DNA from: Kitasatospora aureofaciens | GTDB taxonomy: Bacteria > Actinomycetota > Actinomycetes > Streptomycetales > Streptomycetaceae | Direction: 5' to 3' | Length of the DNA: 51,966 nucleotides | NCBI RefSeq assembly: GCF_019192735.1 | Contig: NZ_JAHTKP010000055.1 | Location: forward strand, 1-51,966 | Shown: positions 42,126-50,622 of the stretch, one piece after another | Layout: every line of letters starts with the position of its first letter | Numbering within the stretch: position 1 is the stretch's first letter | The notes under the pieces: generated by a model | Told to the model about the DNA's origin: nothing | What the model saw: the letters and a program-made list of their open reading frames with translations, nothing else | The model's database searches: none | Program-made: the position numbers and the translations under genes

Positions 42126-42584
42126 GTGCTCGTCCTCCAGGAACTCACCGAGGTGCTGCGCGACGCCCTCGGGCCCGACGCGCAGCTGACCGAGTCCGAG
42201 GCCCGGGACGCCCTCCGCGCGCTGACCGCCCCGGCCGACCCGGAGAGCGTCCTCGACGACGACGCCGCAGCCACGGCCGCCGCGCGCCGCCTGCTCACCG
42301 TCGCCCTGGCCGACCCCGACACGGCGCCGTTCGCCGAGCCGATCGCCGCCGACCCGCCGGCCGACGACCAGCTCGCCGTGGAGGCCGCCGTCACCGGCCT
42401 CGTCCTGCTCGCGGCACTGGTCTCCTGGCTGCAGACCAAGGTGGACATCAAGATCCACCGCAAGGACGGCCGGACGGAGTTCCTCTTCCACCTCCGCAAG
42501 GCCGCCGCCGATCCCGACACGCTCAGGAGCGTCACCAGGACGGCGACCCGGGTCCTGACCGGGAGCGACACCCCGGAGTCCTGA
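42126..42584 (+). CDS. Small CHAT-linked hypothetical protein
   Basis: About 152 residues from GTG 42126 (VLVLQELTEVLRDALGPDAQ). It has a helical first half, then the hydrophobic stretch AVTGLVLLAALVSWLQ and VDIKIHRKDGRTEFLFHLRK. The last part looks like the small 'effector-associated' partners often encoded beside CHAT proteins in multicellular bacteria; I cannot confirm the family. The frame continues upstream to an ATC at 42090, four bases after the CHAT stop, where an ATG would be expected (ATCACCCCGACGACC), so the original start may have mutated. Expression is doubtful given the broken neighbour. Confidence 0.5.
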   Translation: MLVLQELTEVLRDALGPDAQLTESEARDALRALTAPADPESVLDDDAAATAAARRLLTVALADPDTAPFAEPIAADPPADDQLAVEAAVTGLVLLAALVSWLQTKVDIKIHRKDGRTEFLFHLRKAAADPDTLRSVTRTATRVLTGSDTPES

Positions 42585-42711
42585 GCGGTCCCGTCGCCCG
42601 GGCGGCGGAGTGCAGCGCGCGGGGCGGGCGGGAGGCTGCCATCTTCGGAGGGCACCCCGGCCGCGCCGCGCCAAGGCCGGGTCCCGTCGTCCCGAGACCG
42701 TGGAGGCCCGG

Positions 42712-43512
42712 ATGTGGCAGGCTCCCCCCGCCCCCGTCGCGAGCGAGTGGCTGCCGGTGCTGGACATGGCGGGGCCCGGGCCGCAGAACCGCTGGACGGT
42801 CCTGCTGCGCGCCCTGCTGCTGATCCCGCAGTTCGTCGTGGTCTGGGTGCTGTCGGTGGTCGCGTTCCTCGTCGCGGTGATCGGCTGGTTCGCGGCCCTG
42901 GTGCTCGGCCGGCTGCCCGTCTTCGCGGCGGACTACCTGACCGCGTACGTCCCGTACGACACCCGGGTCAGCGCCTACCTGATGCTCACCGTGGACCGCT
43001 ACCCGCCGTTCCGCTTCCGGACCCCCGACTACCCCGTGCAGGTCGGCCTGCGGCCCGGTGAGCTGAACCGGCTCGCCGTCCTCTTCCGGATCATCCTCGT
43101 CATCCCCGCGTCGATCATCCAGAGCCTGCTGTACGCGGGGTGGTGGATGGTGGCGATCATCAGCTGGCTGGTGGTGCTGATCCTCGGCGAGATGCCGCAC
43201 GCCCTGTACGAGGCAACGGCCGCGATCCTGCGCTACCGGATGCGGTACACGGCCTACCTGCTGATGCTGACCTCCGCCTACCCCAAGCGCCTGTTCGGCG
43301 AGGAACCGGGCAGCGAACCCGACGGGCCGGTGTCCGCCACCCGCCCGCTGGTGCTGAGCGGCGCCGGGCGCGCTCTGCTCGTCGTCTTCCTGCTCCTCGG
43401 CCTGGTCTCCTGGGCGACCAGCTCGATCACGGCCACCTTCACCTCGGACAACAACGACGACAGCAACAACCCGCCCGAGCGGGTCACCGCGCCCCTCGTC
43501 CCCGGCCTCTAA
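42712..43512 (+). CDS. DUF4389 membrane protein
   Basis: A 266-residue integral membrane protein. DUF4389 domains are recognisable by paired helices and the motif FRIILVIPASIIQSLLYAGW, GWWMVAIISWLVVLILGEMP, ALYEATAAILRYRMRYTAYL. Five or so membrane segments are visible, including the final LLVVFLLLGLVSWATSSITA. The function of the family is unknown. ATG 42712 follows GGAGG. The 3' end overlaps the convergent His-rich gene by 4 bp, with no terminator. Confidence 0.88.
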   Translation: MWQAPPAPVASEWLPVLDMAGPGPQNRWTVLLRALLLIPQFVVVWVLSVVAFLVAVIGWFAALVLGRLPVFAADYLTAYVPYDTRVSAYLMLTVDRYPPFRFRTPDYPVQVGLRPGELNRLAVLFRIILVIPASIIQSLLYAGWWMVAIISWLVVLILGEMPHALYEATAAILRYRMRYTAYLLMLTSAYPKRLFGEEPGSEPDGPVSATRPLVLSGAGRALLVVFLLLGLVSWATSSITATFTSDNNDDSNNPPERVTAPLVPGL

Positions 43513-44219
43513 AGACCGCTGGGCCAGTTGTAGCTGCTGGGCACGGTGACCGTGGCGTTCTCGGCGGCCGTGCCGTAGACCAGCGCGACCTCGTCGTGGG
43601 CGTGCAGGAGGATCGCCGCCGGATCGCCGCTCACCGGCTTGCCGTCGACGTACGCGGTCAGCGCGTGGGTGGCGTCGGTGCGCAGCCCGCCCAGGTGGTC
43701 GGCGGAGGCGGACACCTGCCACTCGGTCAGGAACTGGCCCAGGCTGAAGTCGGCGTTCACCGGGGACTCGACATGGATCACGCCGGTGGTGTCGTGGGTG
43801 TGCAGCGGGCTGATCCGCTGGGCGCTCTCGTCGATGCCGACCAGCGCCGGCACGGTGACGGGCTTGCCGTCCGCGTAGACGTCCAGGTGGGCGTGAATGT
43901 GCAGGGCCGTGCCCTCCGCGCCGAGCATCGGCAGCCCGGCGGCCTTGACCGCCGCCGCCACGTCGGCCGGCGCGTCCCACGGCGGCGGGGTGGTCCGGCC
44001 CTCGGCTGTCATGCGGGGGCGTGCCGGGACTCCGGAGGGACTGGACGAGTTCTGGTTCGTCGCGATCACGCCGGCGATCCCGCCGACCACCGCGAGGGCG
44101 AGTACGCCGACCACGCCGCCCACCAGCAGGCGCCGGCGCCGCTCGCGGCGGGCCTCCTCGGCCCGGAGCGCGGCGGCGCGGGCCTTGCGTTCGGCCGGCC
44201 CCGGCTTCTGCGCTGACAT
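43509..44219 (-). CDS. Membrane-anchored histidine-rich protein
   Basis: A 236-residue protein: a charged N-terminus (KARAAALRAEEARRERRRR), one membrane helix at ~30-55 (LLVGGVVGVLALAVVGGIAG), and an extracytoplasmic domain with several His clusters (LHIHAHLDVYADGK, LHTHDTTGVIHVESP, LLHAHDEVALVYG). The clusters suggest metal binding. It lies 82 bp downstream of the permease on the same strand and probably works with it. I do not know a name for the family. Confidence 0.75.
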   Translation of the reverse strand: MSAQKPGPAERKARAAALRAEEARRERRRRLLVGGVVGVLALAVVGGIAGVIATNQNSSSPSGVPARPRMTAEGRTTPPPWDAPADVAAAVKAAGLPMLGAEGTALHIHAHLDVYADGKPVTVPALVGIDESAQRISPLHTHDTTGVIHVESPVNADFSLGQFLTEWQVSASADHLGGLRTDATHALTAYVDGKPVSGDPAAILLHAHDEVALVYGTAAENATVTVPSSYNWPSGL

Positions 44220-44301
44220 CGGTGCGGGCCTCCTCGGTCGAGGTAGCTGCCCTCCCAGCCTGGCACTGTCCGCCACGCTCGGCGCGCCGAGCGGTCTGGG
44301 C

Positions 44302-45528
44302 TCAGTGGTGGCCGTGCTCGTGCCCGTCCTCCTGGTGGCCGTGCCCGTGCCCGTCCTCCTCGTGGCTGTGCCCATGCTCGTCGTGCCCGTGGCCGTTGTC
44401 CGGCGCGCCGCCCATCATGCGGAGCATCGCCGCCCCGCCGGTCCGGAAGAAGCGCACCAGCAGCGCCGCCGCGAGCAGCAGGAACGCGATGTTCAGCCAG
44501 GTCGTGTAGTTCCACGCGACGCCCGCCATCGGGATCTCCGCCGCCCGCTGGTCCGGGACCAACCCGAGCCCGCCGAAGGCGAATTCGACCACGTACCCCG
44601 CGACCACCATCGCCGCGTAGAAGGTGCCGAACAGGAACAGTGCCATCCGGCCGCCGTAGTACTTCCGGTAGATGTTCAGGATCGGCAGGATCAGCAGGTC
44701 CGCGAAGATGAAGGCGACCACCCCGCCGAAGCTGATCCCGCCCTTCCACAGCACCACCGCGAGCGGCACGTTCCCGATCGAGCAGACGAACGACGCGACC
44801 GCCACCAGCGGGCCGATCAGCGGCCCCCAGAGCTTGCTGGCGAGCGGGTGGTCGGCGAAGAAGAACGCCTGCCAGAAGCCGTCCGGCACCCAGGCGGCGA
44901 TGGCCCCGGCGATCAGCAGGCCGATCACCAGGTCCTTGAGGATGGCCGCCCACTCCATCACGAACACGTGCGAGACGGACGTGACGCCCCGGCGCGACAG
45001 CAGCCGCCGGACGAACGGCCCCTCGCCCGGCACGGACATGTCCATCGCCGCGTGGCCCTCCATCGAACCGGCCCGCCCGTGCTCCGCCTGCTCCCGCGCC
45101 TCGCGCAGCAGCCGGTCCCGCAGGAACAGCCGGAACAGCAGCGCGAGCACCAGGATCATGATCGGCCCGCCGGCGAACTCCGCCGCCGTGAACTGCCAGC
45201 CGATCAACAGGGCCAGGATCACACCGAGTTCGACGACGAGGTTGGTCGAGGCGATCTCGAACGCCATCGCCGCCGTGAAGTTCGCCCCCTTGCGGAAGAG
45301 CGAACGGGCCAGCGCGACCGCCGCGTACGAGCACGAGGACGAGGCCGCCCCCAGGGCGGAGGCGACGGCCAGCGTGCGGGGCCGGTCGTCCCCCATCAGC
45401 CGGACGATCGTCGACTTGTGGACGACGGCCTGGACGACGGCGGACAGCAGGAAGCCCAGGATCAGCGCCCAGGTGATCTCCCAGGTCATCGACCCGGCGA
45501 TGGACAGGGCGTGCAGGATCGCATGCAT
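44302..45528 (-). CDS. YraQ/ArsP-family permease with His-rich tail
   Basis: A 408-residue permease of the DUF318 family. About eight membrane helices are predicted. The GAASSSCSYAAVALARSLF segment carries the conserved Ser-Cys-Ser region and VCSIGNVPLAVVLWKGGISF repeats it pseudo-symmetrically. Family members export methylarsenite or other organic metalloids; others are uncharacterised. The tail after ~380 is alternating His, Gly, Asp and Glu (HGHDEHGHSHEEDGHGHGHQ), a metal-ligand type. It is divergent from arsR, and a palindrome lies in the gap. The start is ATG 45528; a second ATG one codon further is in another frame. Confidence 0.85.
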   Translation of the reverse strand: MHAILHALSIAGSMTWEITWALILGFLLSAVVQAVVHKSTIVRLMGDDRPRTLAVASALGAASSSCSYAAVALARSLFRKGANFTAAMAFEIASTNLVVELGVILALLIGWQFTAAEFAGGPIMILVLALLFRLFLRDRLLREAREQAEHGRAGSMEGHAAMDMSVPGEGPFVRRLLSRRGVTSVSHVFVMEWAAILKDLVIGLLIAGAIAAWVPDGFWQAFFFADHPLASKLWGPLIGPLVAVASFVCSIGNVPLAVVLWKGGISFGGVVAFIFADLLILPILNIYRKYYGGRMALFLFGTFYAAMVVAGYVVEFAFGGLGLVPDQRAAEIPMAGVAWNYTTWLNIAFLLLAAALLVRFFRTGGAAMLRMMGGAPDNGHGHDEHGHSHEEDGHGHGHQEDGHEHGHH

Positions 45529-45591
45529 GGTGGTTCGCCTTCCCCAGGGTCTCTCCGTGATCGACGTCAACGACGTGATCGACCCGGATCG

Positions 45592-45610
45592 TATACCCCA
45601 GGACGGTATA
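45592..45610. promoter_or_regulatory. Candidate metal-regulator operator
   Basis: TATACC (45592-45597) and GGTATA (45605-45610) are inverted around CCAGGAC. The centre lies 73 bp before the permease and 101 bp before arsR. TATACCCC-type palindromes are typical of CsoR-like metal repressors; the neighbouring ArsR is the only metal regulator in view, so it may instead be an ArsR site. Confidence 0.45.
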
Positions 45611-45701
45611 GCGACAGGGTCCGTGAGCGTCGGCGCGCCCCCGCCGGGAACGCGTGCGCACGCGCGCCCACGGACACCGGCAGACGGCTTACGATGACCG
45701 A

Positions 45702-46055
45702 ATGAGCAGCGGCACCGACTTGGCAGATGCACAGCACTCGCACCAGCGCGCCGAGGAGCGACTCGACGTCGCCGCCGCCGTCCTGGCACTCCTGGCCGAC
45801 CGCACCCGGCTCGCCCTGCTGGAGCGGCTCGGCCGGGGCGAGGCCGACGTCACCACGCTGACCGAGGCCACCGGAGCCGCGCGCCCGTCCGTCAGCCAGC
45901 ACCTGGCCAAGCTGCGCCTGGCCGGCCTCGTCACCACCCGGCGGGACGGGCGGCGCGTGGTCTACTCGCTGCGCCACGGCCACCTCCGGCGGCTCGTCGA
46001 CGAGGCGATGAACGTCGCGGACCACCAGATCCGCCACCTGCCGCCGCACGACTGA
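45702..46055 (+). CDS. ArsR/SmtB-family metal-responsive repressor
   Basis: A 117-residue winged-helix repressor (LALLADRTRLALLERLGRGE, ATGAARPSVSQHLAKLRLAG, TTRRDGRRVVYSLRHGHL). His residues cluster at the N-terminus (QHSHQR) and along the last helix (RHGH ... DHQIRHLPPHD), like the alpha-5 site of CzrA/NmtR-type nickel, cobalt or zinc sensors, although spacing is not exact. The ArsR alpha-3 CxC motif of arsenic sensors is absent. It is divergent from the permease and 109 bp upstream of the MFS gene, so it may control both. Confidence 0.9.
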   Translation: MSSGTDLADAQHSHQRAEERLDVAAAVLALLADRTRLALLERLGRGEADVTTLTEATGAARPSVSQHLAKLRLAGLVTTRRDGRRVVYSLRHGHLRRLVDEAMNVADHQIRHLPPHD

Positions 46056-46164
46056 TCCCCTCCCGCACCCCGCGCGGCAGGGTGCTCCATGCCCAACATG
46101 TGCACAGGTACGCACGCATTGCCTATGATGGCCATGTCACCCCACCGCGAACCGGGACGGACCC

Positions 46165-47523
46165 ATGCTCGCCGTGCTGCGCAACCGCGCCTACCGCCAC
46201 CTCTTCACCGCCCAGGTCGTCGCGCTGGTGGGCACCGGCCTGGCCACCGTGGCGCTGTCCCTGCTCGCGTACGACCTGGCCGGCGCGAACGCCTCGGCGG
46301 TGCTGGGCACCGCGCTGGCGATCAAGATGGTGGCCTACGTCGCGATCGCGCCCATCGCCGGCGCGGTCGCCGGGCGAATACCCCGGCGGGCCCTCATGGT
46401 GGCGATGGACCTCACCCGCGCCGGGGTCGCGCTCAGCCTGCCGTTCGTCACGCAGGTGTGGGAGGTGTACCTGCTGATCTTCCTGCTCCAGGCGGCCTCG
46501 GCGGCGTTCACCCCGACCTTCCAGGCCACCGTCCCGGACGTCCTGCCGGCCGAGCGCGACTACACGCAGGCGCTGTCGATGTCCCGGCTCGCCTACGACC
46601 TGGAGTCCCTGTTCAGCCCGGCGCTCGCCGCGTTCCTGCTCACGCTGGTCTCGTACAACTGGCTGTTCGCGGGGACGACGGTGGGATTCCTCGCCTCCGC
46701 CGCGCTGGTCGTCTCGGCCGTCCTGCCGAAGCCCACCCCCGTCGAACGCACCGGCGGCAGCTACGCCAAGGCCGCCTTCGGCACCCGCCTGTTCCGGGCG
46801 ACCCCGAGGCTGCGGGCCCTGCTCGCGCTCGACCTCGCGGTCGCGGCGGCGGGCGCGATCGTCTTCGTCAACACCGTCGTGGTCGTCCGCGACCACTTCC
46901 ACCGCCCGGCCGGCGCCGTCTCCCTCGCCCTCGGCGCCTACGGGGCCGGCTCGATGCTCGCCGCCCTGCTGCTCCCCCGCCTCCTCACCCGGGCCGGCGA
47001 CCGACAGGTCATGCTCCCCGCCGCGTTCGCCCTGCCGGCGATCCTCGCCGCCGTCACCGCGATCACGGCCGTCGGGCCGACCGGCTGGGCCTGGGCCGCG
47101 CTGCTGACCGCCTGGGCCCTGATCGGCGCCGCCTGCTCGGCCGTCCTCACCCCGGGCGGGCGCCTGATCCGCCGCTCGGCCGCCGACGCCGACCTGCCCG
47201 CCGCGTTCGCCGCCCAGTTCTCCCTCTCGCACAGCTGCTGGCTGCTCACCTACCCCCTCGCCGGCTGGCTCGCGGCCGGAGCCGGGCTGCCGGTGACCGC
47301 CGTCGTGCTCGGCGCGGTCGCCCTGGCCGCGGCAGCGGGCGCCGCCGCGCTGTGGCCGTCCCGCGACCCGGACACCCTCGACCACCTGCACACCGACCTC
47401 CCCGCCGGCCACCCCCACCTGGCCAACGCCCACCCGGCCACGGCGGGCGGCTGGCACCACGGCCACCACTACGTCATCGACCAGCACCACCACACCTGGC
47501 CCCGCGCCGCGGCTGGCCACTGA
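46165..47523 (+). CDS. MFS exporter with His-rich tail
   Basis: A 452-residue, 12-helix MFS protein (YRHLFTAQVVALVGTGLATV; IPRRALMVAMDLTRAGVALS; ATVPDVLPAERDYTQALSMS). The C-terminal ~50 residues are His-rich (LDHLHTDLPAGHPHL, WHHGHHYVIDQHHHTW). Its general plan resembles NreB-type nickel exporters. It follows arsR on the same strand after a 109-bp gap in which a weak palindrome (CATGTGCAC region, ~46093-46117) may be an operator. Metal efflux is inferred from the tail and from the linked ArsR; the substrate is not established. Confidence 0.85.
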   Translation: MLAVLRNRAYRHLFTAQVVALVGTGLATVALSLLAYDLAGANASAVLGTALAIKMVAYVAIAPIAGAVAGRIPRRALMVAMDLTRAGVALSLPFVTQVWEVYLLIFLLQAASAAFTPTFQATVPDVLPAERDYTQALSMSRLAYDLESLFSPALAAFLLTLVSYNWLFAGTTVGFLASAALVVSAVLPKPTPVERTGGSYAKAAFGTRLFRATPRLRALLALDLAVAAAGAIVFVNTVVVVRDHFHRPAGAVSLALGAYGAGSMLAALLLPRLLTRAGDRQVMLPAAFALPAILAAVTAITAVGPTGWAWAALLTAWALIGAACSAVLTPGGRLIRRSAADADLPAAFAAQFSLSHSCWLLTYPLAGWLAAGAGLPVTAVVLGAVALAAAAGAAALWPSRDPDTLDHLHTDLPAGHPHLANAHPATAGGWHHGHHYVIDQHHHTWPRAAAGH

Positions 47524-47531
47524 CCAGGCCC

Positions 47532-48911
47532 TCAGCCCCCGGCCGGCGGTCGGCGCGGCAGGGCGAGCGCGAGCGGCACCAGGACCAGCGACAGCACCGC
47601 GCACAGGCCGAACCCGGCCCGGAAGCCCGCGGTCGTGTAGTCGGCCGACCCGGAGACGGCCACGACGACCGCGCCGATGACGGCCACACCGATCGCCGCC
47701 CCGGCCTGGGCCGCGCTGCCGAGGAGGCCCGAGACCTGCCCGCGCTGGGCATCCGGTGCCAGGTTCTGCGCCACGGTGACGGCGGTGTTGTAGACCGCGG
47801 GGATCGACACGCCGTACAGCAGCAGCGCAGGCAGCAGCAGCGGGAAGGAGTGCGCGGGGGCCGCGAGGGCGAGCCAGGCGAAGGAGACCAGCGCGGTCAG
47901 AGCGGCGACGAGCGCGGGGCGGCGGGCCCCGGAGCGGTCGACGATCCGGCCGTTGACGGGGGCGACGGCGATGATCGGGCCCAGGGCCAGGGTCAGCGCC
48001 AGCCCGGCCGCCAACGGCCTCAGGCCGGCCTCGTGCTGGAGGAACAGCGGGACGAAGACGATCAGCCCCAGGTACACCACGTAGACCAGGAAGACCATGC
48101 CGACCGCGCACGCGAGCGGCCCGCGGCGCAGCAGCGTGAGGTCGAACAGCGGCGCCGTCCGCCGCCGTTCGGCCAGGACGAAGACGGCGAGCAGCAGCAC
48201 CGCCCCGGCGCCCAGCGCCGGCACGGCCGGTGACGCCCAGCCCAGGGCAGGCCCTTCCATCAGCGCGACCACGAGCGCCCCCAGCCCGGCCGCGTCCGTC
48301 AACAGCCCGACCACGTCGAGCCGTTCGCGCCGCCGGACCGGCGGGTCCGGGGCGACGGCGAGGGCGGCGACCACGCCGACGGCGCAGGCGAGCGGCACGT
48401 TGACCCAGAACACGGCCCGCCAGCCCACCTCCTGGGTGAGGGCGCCGGTCACCAGGGGTCCCACCACGTAGAACACACTGGCCGCGCCGATGTACGTGCC
48501 GACGGCCCGTCCCCGTTCGGCGGGCGGGAAGCTTCCGGCGACAATCGTCAGCGCCGTCGGGATCAGGAGCGCCGCGCCCACCCCCTGGACGGCCCGCCAG
48601 GCGACGAGCAGCGGCAGGCCGGGCGCCGTGGCGCTGAGCAGCGAGCCTGCGCCGAAGACGACGAGGCCCACGGCGAACACCCGGCGCCGCCCGAACACGT
48701 CGGCCAGCCGCCCGCTCGCCGCGACGAGGGCCGCCAGGGTGAGCATGTAGGCGTTCATCACCCAGTGCACCCCGGTCGGTGAGGTGTGCAGTTCGCGGCG
48801 GATGGTCGCGAGGGCCACGCCGACGCCCGTCTCGTCGATGAAGGTCATCGCGAGCGCGCCGCTCATCGCCGCCAGCACCCACCAGCGCCTCGGCTCCCGT
48901 GTGCCGCCCAT
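47532..48911 (-). CDS. MFS drug exporter, DHA2/EmrB-type
   Basis: A 459-residue transporter (LAMTFIDETGVGVALATIRR; ASGRLADVFGRRRVFAVG motif A; VGPLVTGALTQEVGWRAVFW). Fourteen membrane helices are expected. The substrate is unknown. ATG 48911 follows AGGA; a GTG at 48986 would add a leader of 25 residues and overlap the opposite promoter. It is divergent from the next MFS gene across 113 bp and ends 8 bp from the convergent His-tailed MFS gene. Confidence 0.88.
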   Translation of the reverse strand: MGGTREPRRWWVLAAMSGALAMTFIDETGVGVALATIRRELHTSPTGVHWVMNAYMLTLAALVAASGRLADVFGRRRVFAVGLVVFGAGSLLSATAPGLPLLVAWRAVQGVGAALLIPTALTIVAGSFPPAERGRAVGTYIGAASVFYVVGPLVTGALTQEVGWRAVFWVNVPLACAVGVVAALAVAPDPPVRRRERLDVVGLLTDAAGLGALVVALMEGPALGWASPAVPALGAGAVLLLAVFVLAERRRTAPLFDLTLLRRGPLACAVGMVFLVYVVYLGLIVFVPLFLQHEAGLRPLAAGLALTLALGPIIAVAPVNGRIVDRSGARRPALVAALTALVSFAWLALAAPAHSFPLLLPALLLYGVSIPAVYNTAVTVAQNLAPDAQRGQVSGLLGSAAQAGAAIGVAVIGAVVVAVSGSADYTTAGFRAGFGLCAVLSLVLVPLALALPRRPPAGG

Positions 48912-49024
48912 GGGCACATCCTGGGCCGGTTCTCCGTCCGCCGCAGGCCTGGGCGCCGCCGGTCCGGGCCGAGTGGCCGCCTGCACGCGATCCGCCGACG
49001 ATGGTGCCCGTGCCCCGAGGTCCC

Positions 49025-50524
49025 ATGGTCCCGACAGCCGGCGCGCCGACCGGGAGCGGGCGACGGCGGAACCTGACGCTCGCGGTGCTGCTGACCGCGT
49101 CGTTCATGGGGATCCTGGACGTCCTGATCGTGAACGTCGCGGCCCCGTCGATCCAGCGGGACCTCGGCGCCGACTTCGCCGACATCCAGCTGGTGATCAG
49201 CGGCTACGTCCTCGCCTACGCCGCCGCCCTGGCCACCGGCGGGCGGCTGGGCGACGCGTACGGCCAGAAGCCGCTGTTCCTCGCCGGCCTGCTCGCCTTC
49301 ACCGCCTTGTCCGCCGGCTGCGCGGCCGCGCCGACCGTCGGCGTGCTGATCGTCCTGCGGATCGGCCAGGGGCTCGCCGCCTCGCTGATGCTGCCGCAGG
49401 TGCTGTCCCTCATCCAGGTGATCGTGCCGGCCCGGGAGCGGGGGCGGGCACTGGCGCTCTACGCGGCCACGCTGGGGCTCGGCGCGGTGGTCGGGCAGCT
49501 CGTCGGCGGGGCGCTCATCCGGGCGGACCTGTTCGGGCTCGGGTGGCGATCGGTCTTCCTGGTCAACGTGCCCGTCGGGCTGTTCGCCGCGGCCTGCGTC
49601 CCGGCGCTCGTCCCGGCCGCCCGGCGCGCCCGGCCGACCCGCCAACGCTTCGACCTGCCCGGGCCGCTCCTCACGGCCACGGCGATGGCGCTGCTCGTCT
49701 ACCCACTCGTCCAGGGCAGCGACGACGGCTGGCCGCCCTGGGTGTGGCCGGCCTTCGCCGGCTCCGCGCTGTCGCTGGCCGCCCTGTGGCAGGTCGAACG
49801 GCGGCGGGAGGCGTCCGGGCGGGTGACGCTGATGCCGCCCTCGCTGTTCCGCGACCGCGGCTTCCGCATCGGGCTGGGGGCGGCGCTGGCGTTCTACTCG
49901 GGCAACTACGGGCTCTTCCTGCTGCTCGCCTACGTCTTCCAGGAGGGCCTGCGACTCTCCCCGTTCGCGTCCGGGGTCGGCTTCCTGCCGCTCGGGGTCG
50001 GTTTCGCGGCCGCCTCGCTGTCCGGGCGACACCTGGTGAGCCGGTACGGACCGATGGTGCTGCTCGCCGGGGCGGGGGTGGTGGCCGCCGGGTACCTGCT
50101 GCTGGTGCTGACGCTCCTGCCCGGACCTGCCGGATCGGGCCGGGCCGAGGCGCTGGCCATGGCGCCCGCTCTGCTGGTCGGCGGCGCCGGCCAGGGGCTC
50201 GTCTCGGCCCCGCTGCTCGGCGCGATCCTCGCCACTGTCCGCCCCGGGCAGGCCGGTGCAGGCTCCGGCATCGTGCTGACGGTGAACCAGCTGGCGAGCT
50301 CGCTCGGCGTCGCCGTGGTCGGCGCGGTGTTCGTGGCCCTGCTCGGCGCCGACCCGCAGGACCCGTCGGCCCGGCGCTCCGCGGGCGACTACACGGCCGC
50401 CCTCGCCGGCTGCTCCTGGCTGCTGCTCGGCCTGGCCCTCGCCACCGGCGTCCTGCTGCGGTTCCTGGTGCCGACCACCCGGGTGCCGGCCGGCGGGAGG
50501 CCGGGCGAGGGCGGAAGCAGATGA
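49025..50524 (+). CDS. MFS drug exporter, DHA2-type
   Basis: A 499-residue, 14-helix exporter (TASFMGILDVLIVNVAAPSI; ATGGRLGDAYGQKPLFLAG motif A; VGQLVGGALIRADLFGLGWR; GIVLTVNQLASSLGVAVVGA). The substrate is unknown. ATG 49025 follows GAGG with a short spacer and gives MVPTAGAPTGSGRRRNLTLA; ATG 49001 is an alternative. It is divergent from another DHA2 exporter; no TetR or MarR regulator sits between them. The IS605-type right end begins 55 bp after the stop. Confidence 0.86.
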   Translation: MVPTAGAPTGSGRRRNLTLAVLLTASFMGILDVLIVNVAAPSIQRDLGADFADIQLVISGYVLAYAAALATGGRLGDAYGQKPLFLAGLLAFTALSAGCAAAPTVGVLIVLRIGQGLAASLMLPQVLSLIQVIVPARERGRALALYAATLGLGAVVGQLVGGALIRADLFGLGWRSVFLVNVPVGLFAAACVPALVPAARRARPTRQRFDLPGPLLTATAMALLVYPLVQGSDDGWPPWVWPAFAGSALSLAALWQVERRREASGRVTLMPPSLFRDRGFRIGLGAALAFYSGNYGLFLLLAYVFQEGLRLSPFASGVGFLPLGVGFAAASLSGRHLVSRYGPMVLLAGAGVVAAGYLLLVLTLLPGPAGSGRAEALAMAPALLVGGAGQGLVSAPLLGAILATVRPGQAGAGSGIVLTVNQLASSLGVAVVGAVFVALLGADPQDPSARRSAGDYTAALAGCSWLLLGLALATGVLLRFLVPTTRVPAGGRPGEGGSR

Positions 50525-50579
50525 AACCACTCCTGATCCGTCTCTCGTGTCGATTCCCGGTTGCGCCGTTCGACCTGAG

Positions 50580-50622
50580 TTGAAGTGCTCTCCCGGCTGA
50601 AGGGCCGGGAGATTCCTACTTA
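50580..50622 (-). repeat. IS605/IS1341-type right end and possible omega-RNA 3' part
   Basis: Reading on the minus strand: TAAGTAGGAATCTCCCGGC, a TGAAGG-complement loop, GCCGGGAGA and GCACTTCAA. The hairpin arms are at 50589-50597 and 50604-50612. It begins within the tnpB stop codon and matches the solo end at 2818-2858. In this family the right end is the scaffold of a guide RNA whose guide is the flank beyond the CTTCAA end, here the sequence at about 50560-50579. Confidence 0.7.

Noticed and set aside
46093..46117. ArsR operator before the His-tailed MFS gene.
   Set aside because: The inverted symmetry (ATGTGCAC versus GTACGCACGCAT) is imperfect; noted in the gene entry but not called as a site.
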